From NCBI GenBank assembly GCA_020650975.1, contig JAIPMN010003069.1, forward strand, positions 1,695-33,518: a stretch of 31,824 nt of DNA, given 5' to 3'. Origin of the DNA: Apostichopus californicus. Lineage: Eukaryota > Echinodermata > Holothuroidea > Aspidochirotida > Stichopodidae. Of the stretch, positions 1-10,144 are shown one piece after another. Below the pieces are notes generated by a model, which worked only from the letters and a program-made list of their open reading frames with translations, did no database searches and was not told the origin of the DNA. The stretch's first letter is position 1, and each line of letters starts with the position of its first letter. A program made the translations under genes and the position numbers.

Positions 1-79
1 ATGCTCCCCCCCCCCCCCCCTTTAAAATGATCCAAAATACATTACGGAAAACTTTTAAGAGAAATAGAAGTTGACTTAC

Positions 80-502
80 TGTTTTTTCGCCATTTATCTG
101 CAATTCCATTTGGTATAGGAATTGCTTTATTTCCAAATTCAGACAAGTCAGAATCTGTAGTGATAAAGTAGTAACGTTTCCCTCAGTTTGACAGTAAATA
201 TTATGCTCGTTCGCAACATCACTCGATACTGTGGATGTCTTTAATTCTAGACTGTAGCTCTTTGGGTATTCATTACGATACTCTTGTAAGTTTTCCAAGC
301 TTGTAGAAACAAACCATTTGCATGTTTTAGAATGAATGATCCAGACATTGATATCACATGACGATGTACAGTTAGGCTTCATTCCATACGGACACCCATT
401 CACGTCTTCAGTAGCGTTATCGACGCGAAAATAAGGATCTCGTCCTTCTATGATTCCGGTCAATGATACAAATAAAGACAACATTGCAACAACTTTACTC
501 AT
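80..502 (-). CDS. Gene A, exon 1 (partial gene): secreted/membrane Ig-like receptor family member
   Basis: An open frame of 141 codons starts at the ATG 502-500, which has A at -3. It ends at an excellent donor (GTAAGT, first base at 79) in phase 0, the same phase as exon 1 of genes B, C and D. The frame stays open to the window edge, but the donor and family plan say the coding part stops at 80. Residues 1-20 look like a signal peptide (MSKVVAMLSLFVSLTGIIEG). The body has cysteines at 37, 45, 49, 61, 104 and 120, Trp54, sequons near 29, 44 and 109, and ends with a Cys-Leu-x-Leu-x-Ile stretch like the exon 1 end of the paralogues. It is the most divergent member and has a single Cys where B, C and D have CxC. 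Later exons lie left of the window. Ig-fold assignment is inferred from the family layout. No known gene recognised. Confidence 0.7.
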
Positions 503-3500
503 GATTGCAGCTATATAGTCTTGATTTAATATTCTATGATTAAACGTGGCTCCAAGCAGATCACTATATTAACATATGTCATTAATTTGCAACTTCCAAA
601 AACTCACATAGCCGATGCTGTAACGTGTATATTATCAAAACTAAAACTCTTACATTACGTATTCTTATACGTGTCAATAATCAAGTAAATTGTATGATAT
701 CATATTACCTTTCAATTTGATACATTCAATTTGTTAAACGACTTTGTTAACAACTAATCACTTTGCAACAATGTAGAAAAAGCGAAAGTCGATGAGACCA
801 CTTTAATAACACGAGCTGAGGTATCCAGATATGAATTGCTTCTTAAGTAAGTTAATTCACATTAAAATAATGGACAATCAGTATAACGAGTGTTATCATA
901 ACATGAAATGAAATCAGAACTAGATGGTTAAAAATATCAACGCTTATAGGAATGGCTATAGGTGCATGATATTGCACCGGCGTGTTGCATTTTGCTTGAT
1001 ATGAAATTAAAAGTATACTTTTGAAATTGATCGGATTTTTGAAAATTTCGAGGAGACGGGAAGGGAAGTGAGATTAATCAGAGAAATGTTGTGCTCTGCT
1101 GAGGCACTGTAAATATTACAACATACTGTGCATATCTAAAAAATACAGGTTAGAATAAGCTTAATAGGTAATTAAACGTCACTAAATATATGAGCACTTA
1201 ATGCACATTAGTTAAAGCATGATTACATACCACAGAAAGCAAAACTAACAATGTCCAGAGAGTTGTACATAACTAAAAAAAGACCGCATAGCGTCGGAAG
1301 CACCTGCATAGATTTGGTTCAATGGCACAAGTCTACGAGACGGGGCGAAGGCGGCCCATGTGAGGCTCACATGTACTATGAAGTAGTTTTAACCTGTTAA
1401 ATGAAATCTCAGTGATTTCAATATATTTTTTCGTAACTCTTCAAATGATTGCTTGTGTGTTACACGCCTATATATGCCTTTTGTTACAAACCCTTCCTTA
1501 CTACAGGAGGATAATCACAGTAGGTGGAATCTCATCATGGCAGATAATATCCTTAAAAGGTTAATTTGCGTGTTTTAATAGTGTCTGTGATTTATAACTG
1601 AAATCTAATACATTCGGAACGGTTGTTTAGCTACTAATTTTCTCTGCATTAACATTTGTTTTCAAGATACAACTTGTCAATGAGAAAAATATTTACCTCA
1701 GTGGATAAATGATGATACAGTTTTAGTTATAATGACGTCACTCACAGGAGTGTTGCCAGATGCATTAATAGACTTTCACTTTTATAAAATAATAAATAGT
1801 ATCTCCTTGGTACAAAGTGCTATTATAGCTAGAACTTGCTTTTGATTTACAAACAAAATCCTTGCAATTCTCTTATGCAATAAACGTCAGCCATCGGAAT
1901 ATCTCTGTTACGCAAATAATTACTGCGTTAAAACAATTGCTTCATCAAACAAGGGTCAAAACCGTTACTGGATTTAGATACTTTGAACCAGTGACAAATG
2001 ATTTCAAAGGTGCCCAGACTACCCATTCTCCCATCTTTGCGCACGCAACTGCTTGTACATTTGGGTATTCACACTTAATGACATTTCTATTCAGGGGAGT
2101 TGGAAGATCAGCATATCTGGGAGGAGATGGAGGGGGGGGGGGCGATATGATATATGAACATAAAGGGACAGTGCCTTCGAATTTAAGTGGTAGATTCATA
2201 AAATATTACCTTTAAACTTCTAACAAATATACCTTTGCATATACTTTATAATTAAGTACATGCGCAGTTATCGTGACCTACCTGCAGGAGTTAAAATCAC
2301 AAAATGTTAATTGGTTTCATCACCAAACGGTCATTTTCCAGTGTTCTTTTTTGTTGTTGTCACAAGTGAGGAGGAAGGGGAACGTTATGTCTGAAAGTAC
2401 ACGAACAACTTTGAGTTGGTGATCGTCATAGTCGAATTCTTCATCTGATGGTAAGCCTCTAGCAATTATATATAGGGTGGTGACGGATCGGCTTCGACTA
2501 ACCAAACTATTATACGCCCGTATACACGTAACTTGTGAAGCATAACTGTATTGATATGTTCGGCAAGGCGTGACAAATGGGACTATAGGTAAATAAAAAC
2601 AATGCAATTATCTGTTTACTAATTGTATGTTCTATTAATATTTAATGGAAAGTTCATCACCGGTTTAGTTTTAAAGGAAGCATCCCATTTTAACATACCT
2701 TGGAAAAATATTACCGTGAAAAATAAAGATAGCTATATTTGAACTTGTTTGGCTTTTATTTTCTTATTTTACAATTAAAATAGGATAGGCTTATATATAA
2801 CTGTGACTATAGTCAATGCATGTATGAGGGTTATTCATCACGTTCCATGTGGATGGCATCAACGAAACGCCCCCGCATTCCTATAGTTTGGGGTTAAGGT
2901 TCTCAGAAGTTTCGTGAACAATGGATAATTAAACCTAATTAAGAGAAATACAGTCAACAACGAATACAGTCAACAATTAGTTTGATTAGGCTTTAATGTG
3001 GTTTCATAATGATATAAATTCGTTTATGATATAGGATTTTTTTTATAGTGTATCATTATCACTTAATACCTATTCATTTTAGAAAAATAATGTGAAAGTA
3101 AAAAATCATTGTGAAAGGTTACTTTGCTTTGAAGTCGCCTGATTACCCGTAGCTAACTTACCACACTGTATTTTTTATAACAGCAATTATTATTAAACAG
3201 AAATGAACCGGATTGAACTAGTACGTGTTTACTTAAATGAATAAACATGAGTATGAATCATCCTAGCCAATTCCATGCGTTGCCTCTCATCTATAGCGGG
3301 CGACGATACTCTTCTTCACACGTCATGTTGAAGGTACAAACCACAAATTTCTAACTTGAGTCATACCGAAAAGATGACATGTAATGAAATTAATATTTGA
3401 GGCTGGATAGCATACTTATACACTAGTATGATACATTTATTTCACGACATGTTTGCAATGTAATTAGTTGTCTATATTAGACGTCTTGTAAAAGTAAATA

Positions 3501-4275
3501 AGTGAAAGTATCCCATGCTTAAAGGGAGTGAAAACTCGCACACAAAGAAACGTTTGATGCCGGTAATCTGACCTAGTTTCGAATGAGGTGTAACAGAAGT
3601 GTTAGACACCACCATCGATCCCAGAAAATACACACACAGCTTGCTACCGTCGGTAATTAGACACTATTTTACAGTCAATACATGCAGTGTACATAGCAGC
3701 GATAGATAAAAGATAACAAGGTATCACGTTTTAATGCTGTCTGCATTTTGTAGGGACAAGAAAAAATCTTCTAAATCTTTGGTTCAGTTCTTCAGATGCA
3801 ACACTATACTCAAAAGTAACATTACGACAAGTGATAACATGTTTATATTATGTTACAAAATTTTCCTGACAAATTATGTGGAATTTCATACAAATGATGC
3901 TCTGGTGCTTCACTTAATTGATTTGATTGAGTTATTAGAACAATGGGTTAACATGCTCATTAAGGCTTGCGCTGAGAAGCGTTCCAAAAGTTAAGCTAAT
4001 TTTAAAAGTGAATATTTTGAAAACCGCGATAGCTACACAAACATTAAGATCTCTAAATTTCCCTCTTTTTTTTCTTAGACTACAGTATATCATCATGCTC
4101 ATTAAAGCTTGCAATGAGTAGCGTTCCAGAAGTTAATCGCATTTTAAAAGTAAATATCTTATAAACCGCGATCTCTCAAATTTCACTCTTTTTTTCTTTT
4201 CTTGGACTATATCATGTCAATCTTACAGTTTCTGCATAAAGCCATTCATGACGTCATCAATCAAGTAGGATGTTG
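503..4275. other. Intergenic region between gene A and gene B
   Basis: This is the 5' flank of gene A and the 3' flank of gene B. I see no exon with family cysteine spacing or matched splice sites. It holds an 11-base G run at 2132-2142, a short perfect palindrome at about 1357-1374 (arms CATGTGAG/CTCACATG), AT-rich simple sequence, and the 142-bp tandem duplication listed separately. Short open frames here have no recognisable protein features. Confidence 0.5.
3952..4225. repeat. Two-copy tandem duplication, period about 142 bp
   Basis: Copy 1 starts at 3952 and copy 2 at 4094, both with catgctcattaa. Shared blocks in the same order include gcgttcca, aagttaa, attttaaaagt, aaaccgcgat and a T-rich run before ggacta/agacta. 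The copies have diverged by substitutions and small indels. It lies just past the stop codon of gene B, so it may be part of that gene's 3' UTR. Confidence 0.75.
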
Positions 4276-4874
4276 TTAAGAACAAACTACAAGAACTAAT
4301 ACCAGACACACGATGAGTATTGCTGCACTGCAAACTACAGGTAAGATTTGTTTGATATGTCGCATCCATTGAAATTCCCTAAAGATGGCGGAAGTTGACA
4401 AGAACTCAAGGCTCTGTGTCGTCATTTCCACTGAGGTTGTTTGTTTTCCAGATTTAGCAGAAATCCTTGTCGTAGGATGGTCACTCCTCGGCTCGTTTGT
4501 GGACGTCAATTGTGAACCGGTTCCACTGTCTTCGAGGAATTCATTCGATGTCTGTGTCCTGTAGCTTGTGTTTCTAGGGTATGTTGTTCCATCCATTGAA
4601 GAATAGTCGGTAGTAACATATTGTGTCATTTGGACTACCAGAGTTGTTGGCAGCTCGGTGTCGAATGACTCACTAATGATTACAGAGGAACTTGTACCAT
4701 GAGTTTCTTGTTTAGCATAATCATAACTGCCATGGTCCTCGACAACAGTCTTAGCTAGATTGAGTTCGCCTGGTGCCACTCTCATATAGAACTTAAGTTT
4801 ACATCTTTGCCCAAAGAAACATCTGATCCAGCAACCATTGTGGACATTCCTCACAAAAACTAGTTGTTTAAGAC
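4276..4874 (-). CDS. Gene B, exon 4 (last): Cys-rich segment, Ser/Thr-rich stalk, C-terminal hydrophobic segment
   Basis: The acceptor ctctctcAG lies just right of 4874. The exon opens in phase 1 (two bases finish a Gly codon) and carries 198 further codons and a stop. It begins with a Cys pattern (NGCWIRC, then QRC) that matches NNCFFRC and QHC in genes C and D. About 130 residues of Ser/Thr/Glu-rich sequence follow, as in an O-glycosylated stalk. The protein ends in about 21 hydrophobic residues (ILPVVCSAAILIVCLVLVLV) with the stop three residues later, so there is no cytoplasmic tail. The segment could be a tail-less transmembrane anchor or a GPI-attachment signal; the sequence does not decide between them. 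Genes C, D and E instead carry tails of about 120-155 residues. The predicted full product of gene B is about 406 residues. Confidence 0.82.
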
Positions 4875-5524
4875 CTGAGAGAGTATAGTAAAGAGAGCAA
4901 GAGAGAGTAAAAATATGTCAGGAAAAAATCATTATTGATTGATAACAATAATAATAATAATCATAAATGGGTAGATATTTCCATTCATGTAACTTCATGT
5001 GAATTTCTTTGTTGTTTCTAGCAGGTTTAGTCGAAATAAGGAAATGGATAAGTTGAGTGACCAATAAATCATAGATCTTCAACTGCTTAATAAACAGTGT
5101 AAATATATGAGTAATCATCATAAGGTGAATTTTCAATGTATTTGTCAATCAAAGTTTATAAAATTATTTTTATATTATCAATACGTGCATACTATAATTA
5201 TCATTTAAATTGCGACATCTGGCACAGTACAGCGAAAAGTACAAACGTCCTATACATGAACGTACACGATGTAAATGAGAACACAAGCAACCCCCAAGAA
5301 ATGGCCCTGTCGTTACAGAGACTCAGTAAAATTATCAGCATATCAAGGCAAGAGCACACCGTCTTTTGTTTAAGTATGAACAATTCCCATGATCGTTATA
5401 CATTATTGTAATATATAAGGTTAAAGGGTGTGTGATATAGATTCAAGTTATAAATATACACATTAAAATACACATAAAAATGCACTACATTGACAACAAA
5501 TATACTAAATTAAAAACTACAAAC

Positions 5525-5639
5525 CGGGACAGTTGGTTTTCGTATTCAGACCATTTGCACACCTGAGAGAGACTCTGTCATTGATGTTTACCGTTTGGCT
5601 ATAATGGATGTCCATTGAGCCTATGCCACCGTTAAAAAC
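5525..5639 (-). CDS. Gene B, exon 3: start of membrane-proximal Cys-rich domain
   Basis: This exon has 115 nt: 38 codons plus one base. The acceptor ends ttgaaAG and the donor is G|GTTTGT. It enters in phase 0 and leaves in phase 1, exactly as exon 3 of C and D. The encoded NINDRVSLRC and GLNTKTNC align with the HLNDNVSGNC and GLTMKTNC stretches of gene C, so both cysteines and the TNC motif are kept between distant paralogues. It is too short to show in a simple ORF scan. The gap to exon 4 (4875-5524, intron 3) holds AT-rich simple sequence and nothing I can name. Confidence 0.8.
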
Positions 5640-5967
5640 CTTTCAATAGAAAGTGTGGTTACAAAGGAAACAAAAAAAGTATTAGACAACGAGAGTGCAT
5701 CATATATGTAAATAGTCTAAGGCAATACTGGAAAAACAACTTTAATTGGCCAAGTTACGAGTATGCTTCGACTTTCGTTATAAGTAAACCCCTGCAGTAG
5801 GAATATAATTCTACAGGATGACTTGAAGGAAAGGGCTTAAGAATAAGGTTTATAAGATTCTCAACATTTTTTAAAATGCATCATTTAGCTAGTTTAAACA
5901 TATAGTTGATCCATGCATGATAAGCGTTGTGTTGCTTAATCCTGGTAATAGAATGTTGTTCTCTCAC

Positions 5968-6033
5968 CCAATGTACATGCAGGGCTTGATCAGTTTGTAT
6001 TGTGAATAAGAGACAACCGTTAATCAGTATAAA
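5968..6033 (-). CDS. Gene B, exon 2: 66-nt mini-exon
   Basis: The 22 codons lie between an acceptor ending acttcAG and a donor G|GTGAGA, phase 0 on both sides. A CTAAC branch-point-like sequence lies about 30 nt upstream. The product contains NGCLLFTIQTDQ, which matches NTCLLIAIEGND from exon 2 of gene D, including the cysteine and the alternating hydrophobic pattern. An in-frame stop a short way upstream of the chosen acceptor rules out a longer exon in this frame. The flanking introns (5640-5967 and 6034-6551) hold only AT-rich sequence and a 14-bp repeat (agtattgtgtgttt, twice). Confidence 0.65.
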
Positions 6034-6551
6034 CTGAAGTGTGTTATAACACCGTAACACATGTTAGACCTGTCAGCAGATACTACTGTGAAAAAAACTA
6101 CTAACAGACGAATTCATTACTCAAAGGCTGTTTCATTTAATGACTGGTTAGGAGTTTAAACAACTGTCCCTATGTTTGACTAGTAAGTATAACTTGTAAA
6201 GATGTCTCAAATTGGAGATTTTAAGCGTTTTGCAGTCAATTGTCATCCACTTTCTGGTCTGGTTAGTCCAGTCAATCATTATGCATAGTATTGTGTGTTT
6301 AGTATTGTGTGTTTAGATTTTCTTCCCAGTAGCAACTGAGCATTAATTAAAATTAATTAAATGAATAAATTATAACACACATCAGTTTTAACTGATTAAC
6401 GGGTAATCAACTTAACCAGTTTTAACTGATAACAATCGGCTGGTTCTCTACATAAAAGGGATAACGAAATACGTTTCTGTGTTACTTAACTATGTATGTA
6501 AATATAACCTATAGTATGTAGAATTACGCAAACCATATTAAGAGACATTAC

Positions 6552-6992
6552 CCGAGTTTTATCATTTATGACGAATTCCAATTCGCACATTGGGTATTTC
6601 ATAAGGTTGTAACACGCAATCGAATTTGTAACGGATGTAAGAATTGGATTTGAATACTGACACGCACACTCGTAAAGCCCGGTAACGTCATCAGTAACAT
6701 TCAGAATCTGAATGAAATGTTGAGATACATCGTCTTCACTTGTTTCATTCCATATTAAATAATGGTAGTCCTTTTCACAATCAGAACAGATCCAAGAATT
6801 CAGAACTGTCGAACAAAACCTCCAGAAAATGCGATTACAGTAAACTGGGAAATTACAGAACAGGGTTACGTCATTTCCGTATCGGCCATATATTACTTCG
6901 ACTGATTCGCTGAGTTTGCCACAGGTCGCATCGGCGATTGCAGGGCTTGCAAATCCAAATAATAAAAGAACTGTCATTTTAACCACGATCAT
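6552..6992 (-). CDS. Gene B, exon 1: signal peptide and V-set-like Ig domain
   Basis: The exon has 147 codons from an ATG at 6992-6990 (A at -3) to a donor CGG|GTAATG, phase 0. Residues 1-20 form a signal peptide (hydrophobic TVLLLFGFASPAIA). The Ig core shows Cys46-X5-Cys52 on the predicted B strand, Trp57 on C, and the F-strand motif near 101-112 reading DDVTGLYECACQ, a classic D-x-x-G-x-Y-x-C with a second Cys two residues on. Further Cys at 60, 69 and 72 are not shared with C and D and may form an extra loop disulfide. Sequons lie at 82 and 98. It is joined to exons 2-4 to the left, giving one type I or tail-less surface protein of about 406 residues. The closest recognisable class is invertebrate V-type Ig receptors; the ligand is unknown. 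Confidence 0.82.
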
Positions 6993-8135
6993 TTTTGCTT
7001 TTCTTCGTCAGCACAACATTCTACTAGAAAATGATCATTTTAATTTTTGAAAAAATCTGTAAACATTATTCGTTCACATCAAGTTTCCTCAAATTTGTCT
7101 CTTCTTAGCGTGCGACTCTTGAATGAAGCTACTCATACCGAAACAGAAATACGTTTTGATGAAATATTATATTCAGCTGTTCTGTTAGCTCTCTTAGAGA
7201 GGCTCACATGAGACAATGATACACTGATTGCTATTACAAACGTAACTATACTGTTCCTTTCAAACATACTACTAATAATAATATAAACCAGCCCCCCCCC
7301 CCTCTTAAAAAGCAATGTATCTCTTATCATTCAATAATACTTCCTTTTCATTCCGTGTGAATTAGCTCTCTATCAAAAGGAAAGAAAAAGTAACAAAAAG
7401 TATCATTTAACTCAATACTGTTCTGTTGTTTCTCCATTTTTTACTTCTGGTTTGTTTGAGGGTGTAGGGACGTGAAGGGGGAGGGGGAATGTGTGGGAGG
7501 GGGGGGGGGTGCAAAGGTAAGCTAATGATAGTTAATGGTAAAGTTGTTTTCGACACTTCTGTCAATTTATTAAACAATTGGTCACACAATTGAACGATTC
7601 ATTTAACGCTATACTTCTCATTAGTATAGTGTTGGACGTGTAGTGTTACTATTGTGGGACTAATCTTATCGTCTATGATGTAGGCTCGGTAGTTATAAGA
7701 GCATCAGACGTGGATCCATGGAAGCTGTGACGTAGCAGTCATTTACCACCAAACAATGCAGTTAGGCCTAATTATATACCTAATTTACAGTCCAAATATG
7801 CCTCATAATGCTCCATTTGACTTCTTAAATTTGAATTATTGACACCTTATGACACCTTCCCAGATTCCTCTTTATGGTGTTTGCTTCAAAGACCCCACAG
7901 CACAACCTTTTGTTTTGTAGAATGTTCGATCTGCCCGAGGATACTTTCTCAAAAGAAGATAGAAACTGTTGTTATCCTTGTAATCTGATAGAAAGTTGCT
8001 TTAGGTTGTATATAACATATTAAAAGTAATATTATGAGTCCACAAGATGTACGCAGCGAGCATAACAGAAGTCCGCGTAGGTACAGTAAAATAGAAAGTT
8101 ATGTAGCCTTGTGAATATATCTATCTGTGTATAGA

Positions 8136-8226
8136 TTGTCCTCATAATACTAGAGAGGATATCAGTACAGTACAGATTGCCATCATAAAACTCAGTAGAG
8201 AGGACATAAGTACCGTACAGATAGAC
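8136..8226. repeat. Diverged two-copy local tandem repeat
   Basis: Two neighbouring blocks of about 43-48 bp share agattg, catcataa/ctcataa, tagagagga and agtac(a/c)gtacag in the same order. Confidence 0.55.
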
Positions 8227-8553
8227 AAGAACTGTAGTTTCCGTGCTCGAATGCTATCATTATTGCTAAATTTCATTCAAGTGGATTACTGAAATATGTG
8301 TACTTGAAATCCGCCATTATAAGTATACTTCAATTTGAGTTTGCAAAATGGCTACTTTTCAGGCCACAATGTCTGTGTTAAAGAATATAAAATTAAATAT
8401 TAACTAAATATGTAAAATATGTACTTGGGTTTTTTTACAAGCTGGCAATCCATTCAAGTGCAGCCTCCGATTTACTCCCGATACTGGCTTAAATGAGCAG
8501 CAACATGTCAAGAGTTTAATCATGTACAGTCAAGTTGGAGTGTTAGCTCCTAT

Positions 8554-8802
8554 GGAGTGTTAGCTCAGTGGTTAACGCCGGTGCCTTCCAATCATAAGGT
8601 CCCCGGTTCGAGCCACTCCAAGATTAATGTATGTCGTCCAGTTAGAGAGTTGTTGACAATTGACAATTCATAATCATGGACGTTGAATATGAATGTAAGA
8701 GACTGACTTCGGTCAGCTTGCGGCTTTGATAAACCAATGAGGCTTCTTCGCGAGTTCCTGCTGACAGGAGGATCTAAAATACATACATACAAATACATAA
8801 AA
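8554..8802 (+). mobile_element. tRNA-derived SINE
   Basis: The head (8554-8620) folds like a tRNA: GGAGTG at 8554 pairs with CACTCC at 8614-8619. There is an A-box-like TAGCTCAGTGG (8561-8571), an anticodon-arm CCTT/AAGG, and a B-box-like GGTTCGAGCC (8605-8614). A non-tRNA body follows, then an A-rich tail of tacatacatac repeats (8775-8802). A partial repeat of the head (ggagtgttagctcc, 8537-8550) lies just before it. The D stem and the 8-nt anticodon loop are poor, so it is not a working tRNA gene. The source tRNA is uncertain. Target-site duplications were not clear. Confidence 0.7.
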
Positions 8803-9241
8803 GTTTATCAAACCCTAGTAGACTCAAACCAGTCGTATACAAAGTCAACAGTTCAGCTGCACGAAAACCACTCAAATCCCGATTATTTTGAACAATGTAT
8901 TATTGGTTAAGTAACCTATCAGAGGTTTAAAAGTGGGTTTCTTTCCAATAACGTCTGCGCGTTCTTTTTTGCTTTGGAAGGCTGTCATCTTTACCAAGAT
9001 TGTTCTAATGTTATCATGTTATGCAAATAAATTGAAAAGTTTTCAGTATACCTGGTGGATAGAAACATCGTTTAGTAGTACAAGCCAATCATTTGAACGA
9101 GGCTTTCTATACTACCGGGCAGTCATTTTCTCAACATCTTTGTCCACCCACGACCTCATAATTATACCCACGAATAGTGCATTACTTAAACACATATAAT
9201 GATTAGATTTATCATATAAATTTAATGTGTAAAAGTAAGTT

Positions 9242-9282
9242 GGCCTGACGTTTCGATCCTAGCAGGATCTTCTTCAAAGGCT
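9242..9282 (-). ncRNA. Hammerhead-ribozyme-like motif (decayed), as found at ends of Penelope-like elements
   Basis: Read on the minus strand: AGCC, then UUGAAGA (core consensus CUGANGA with C3 changed), a stem GATCC/GGATC with loop TGCTA, the invariant GAAA, CG, UC and closing GGC. The outer GCC and GGC arms can pair as stem I, and the two-base CG between GAAA and UC fits the minimal stem III described for Penelope-like elements and related retroelements. The C3 change probably makes this copy inactive. No reverse transcriptase is visible nearby. Confidence 0.5.
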
Positions 9283-9549
9283 AAATGACAATTAGCTTGT
9301 CTTTTAGCCTTTGAAAGCCTTGGTTTCTTCCTGACATTGAACGTGCTGTCACATAATAGAGAAAAAGAGATCAAATGTGGAAGCTAGACCTTATATTGAA
9401 AGCTGTTCTTGTTCTGACGTAGGCTTTCAAACTTTGTGATGGAGCCGAGTGGAAACTACAATTGCTCCGATTCCTTTCCCAAATTTGTATAGCGCCACCA
9501 CCCATGTTCCCGCATGCACACATACTCCGCACAAATGCACACGTACTCC

Positions 9550-9574
9550 TCACACACACACACACACACACACA
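9550..9574. repeat. CA microsatellite
   Basis: About 12 CA dinucleotides in a row, in a broader CA-rich patch from about 9514. Confidence 0.95.
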
Positions 9575-9901
9575 GTTCACTGCGTACCGCCACTCACACT
9601 TATATTAACTTTGTATACTCTCGGGTACTTTCTTTAGGGTATAGACAAGTTGCGTTATGGGGCGCCACCATTAATCTGTTTACATAAGTAGAAGTTACCG
9701 TGGTTTCAATATTTAAATAGATATATGTCACTTTCATAGTCAAGTAATACTTGTCAATACTGATCAGACATCCTAAGATTATAAAACCAAATATTTAATT
9801 ATTTCTGCCGTCGCTGTTTCCATTTCAAATTAATATACCTTATTTTATGCTAGTTTTTTTTTTGGTACAGGTCATATGACATTGCTTTCCTTAATTCGCA
9901 C

Positions 9902-10144
9902 CCGATACACACAGAGAACACAGTACTACTGTTAATCTTAAAGTGCTTGTACCAACGTAAAAACTGGATCGTATGTGTAATTCCAACAAATACAGTTGTT
10001 GGGATTACACATATCCTCAGTTCTCACTGTAATCCTAATCGCACATGCTACCAATTTATCAGATTTGTCAGTACAATCCAGTCTTTACTGTGGTACAAAG
10101 TTTTGGGATTTCCAGTAGTTACTGTAATTATCTCTGTGAATCGG
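9902..10144. mobile_element. Foldback MITE, copy 1 (internally deleted)
   Basis: Terminal inverted repeats CCGATACACACAGAG (9902-9916) and ctctgtgaatcgg (10132-10144) enclose a long near-palindrome. The centre (gtgtaattccaacaaa ... ttgttgggattacac) is shared with the fuller copy at 29468-29773. Relative to that copy, the left arm lacks the block between aactggatcgt and atgtgtaattcc. There is no coding capacity, so it is a non-autonomous DNA element. The parent transposase family is unknown. Confidence 0.75.

Noticed and set aside
1862-2215. 117-residue frame containing a Gly run
   Set aside because: The Gly run is the 11-base G homopolymer; nothing else supports coding.
2320-2607. 95-residue minus-strand frame with an acidic, tail-like patch
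   Set aside because: It was checked as a possible family tail; no TM segment or family motifs align.
3734-3994. 86-residue + strand open frame
   Set aside because: No recognisable motif, start context or splice signal, and it runs into the 142-bp repeat.
8136-8226. CRISPR-like array
   Set aside because: Only two diverged copies with no unique spacers, in animal DNA.
8554-8620. Functional tRNA gene
   Set aside because: The D stem is not pairable and the anticodon loop is 8 nt; it is continuous with a SINE body and tail.
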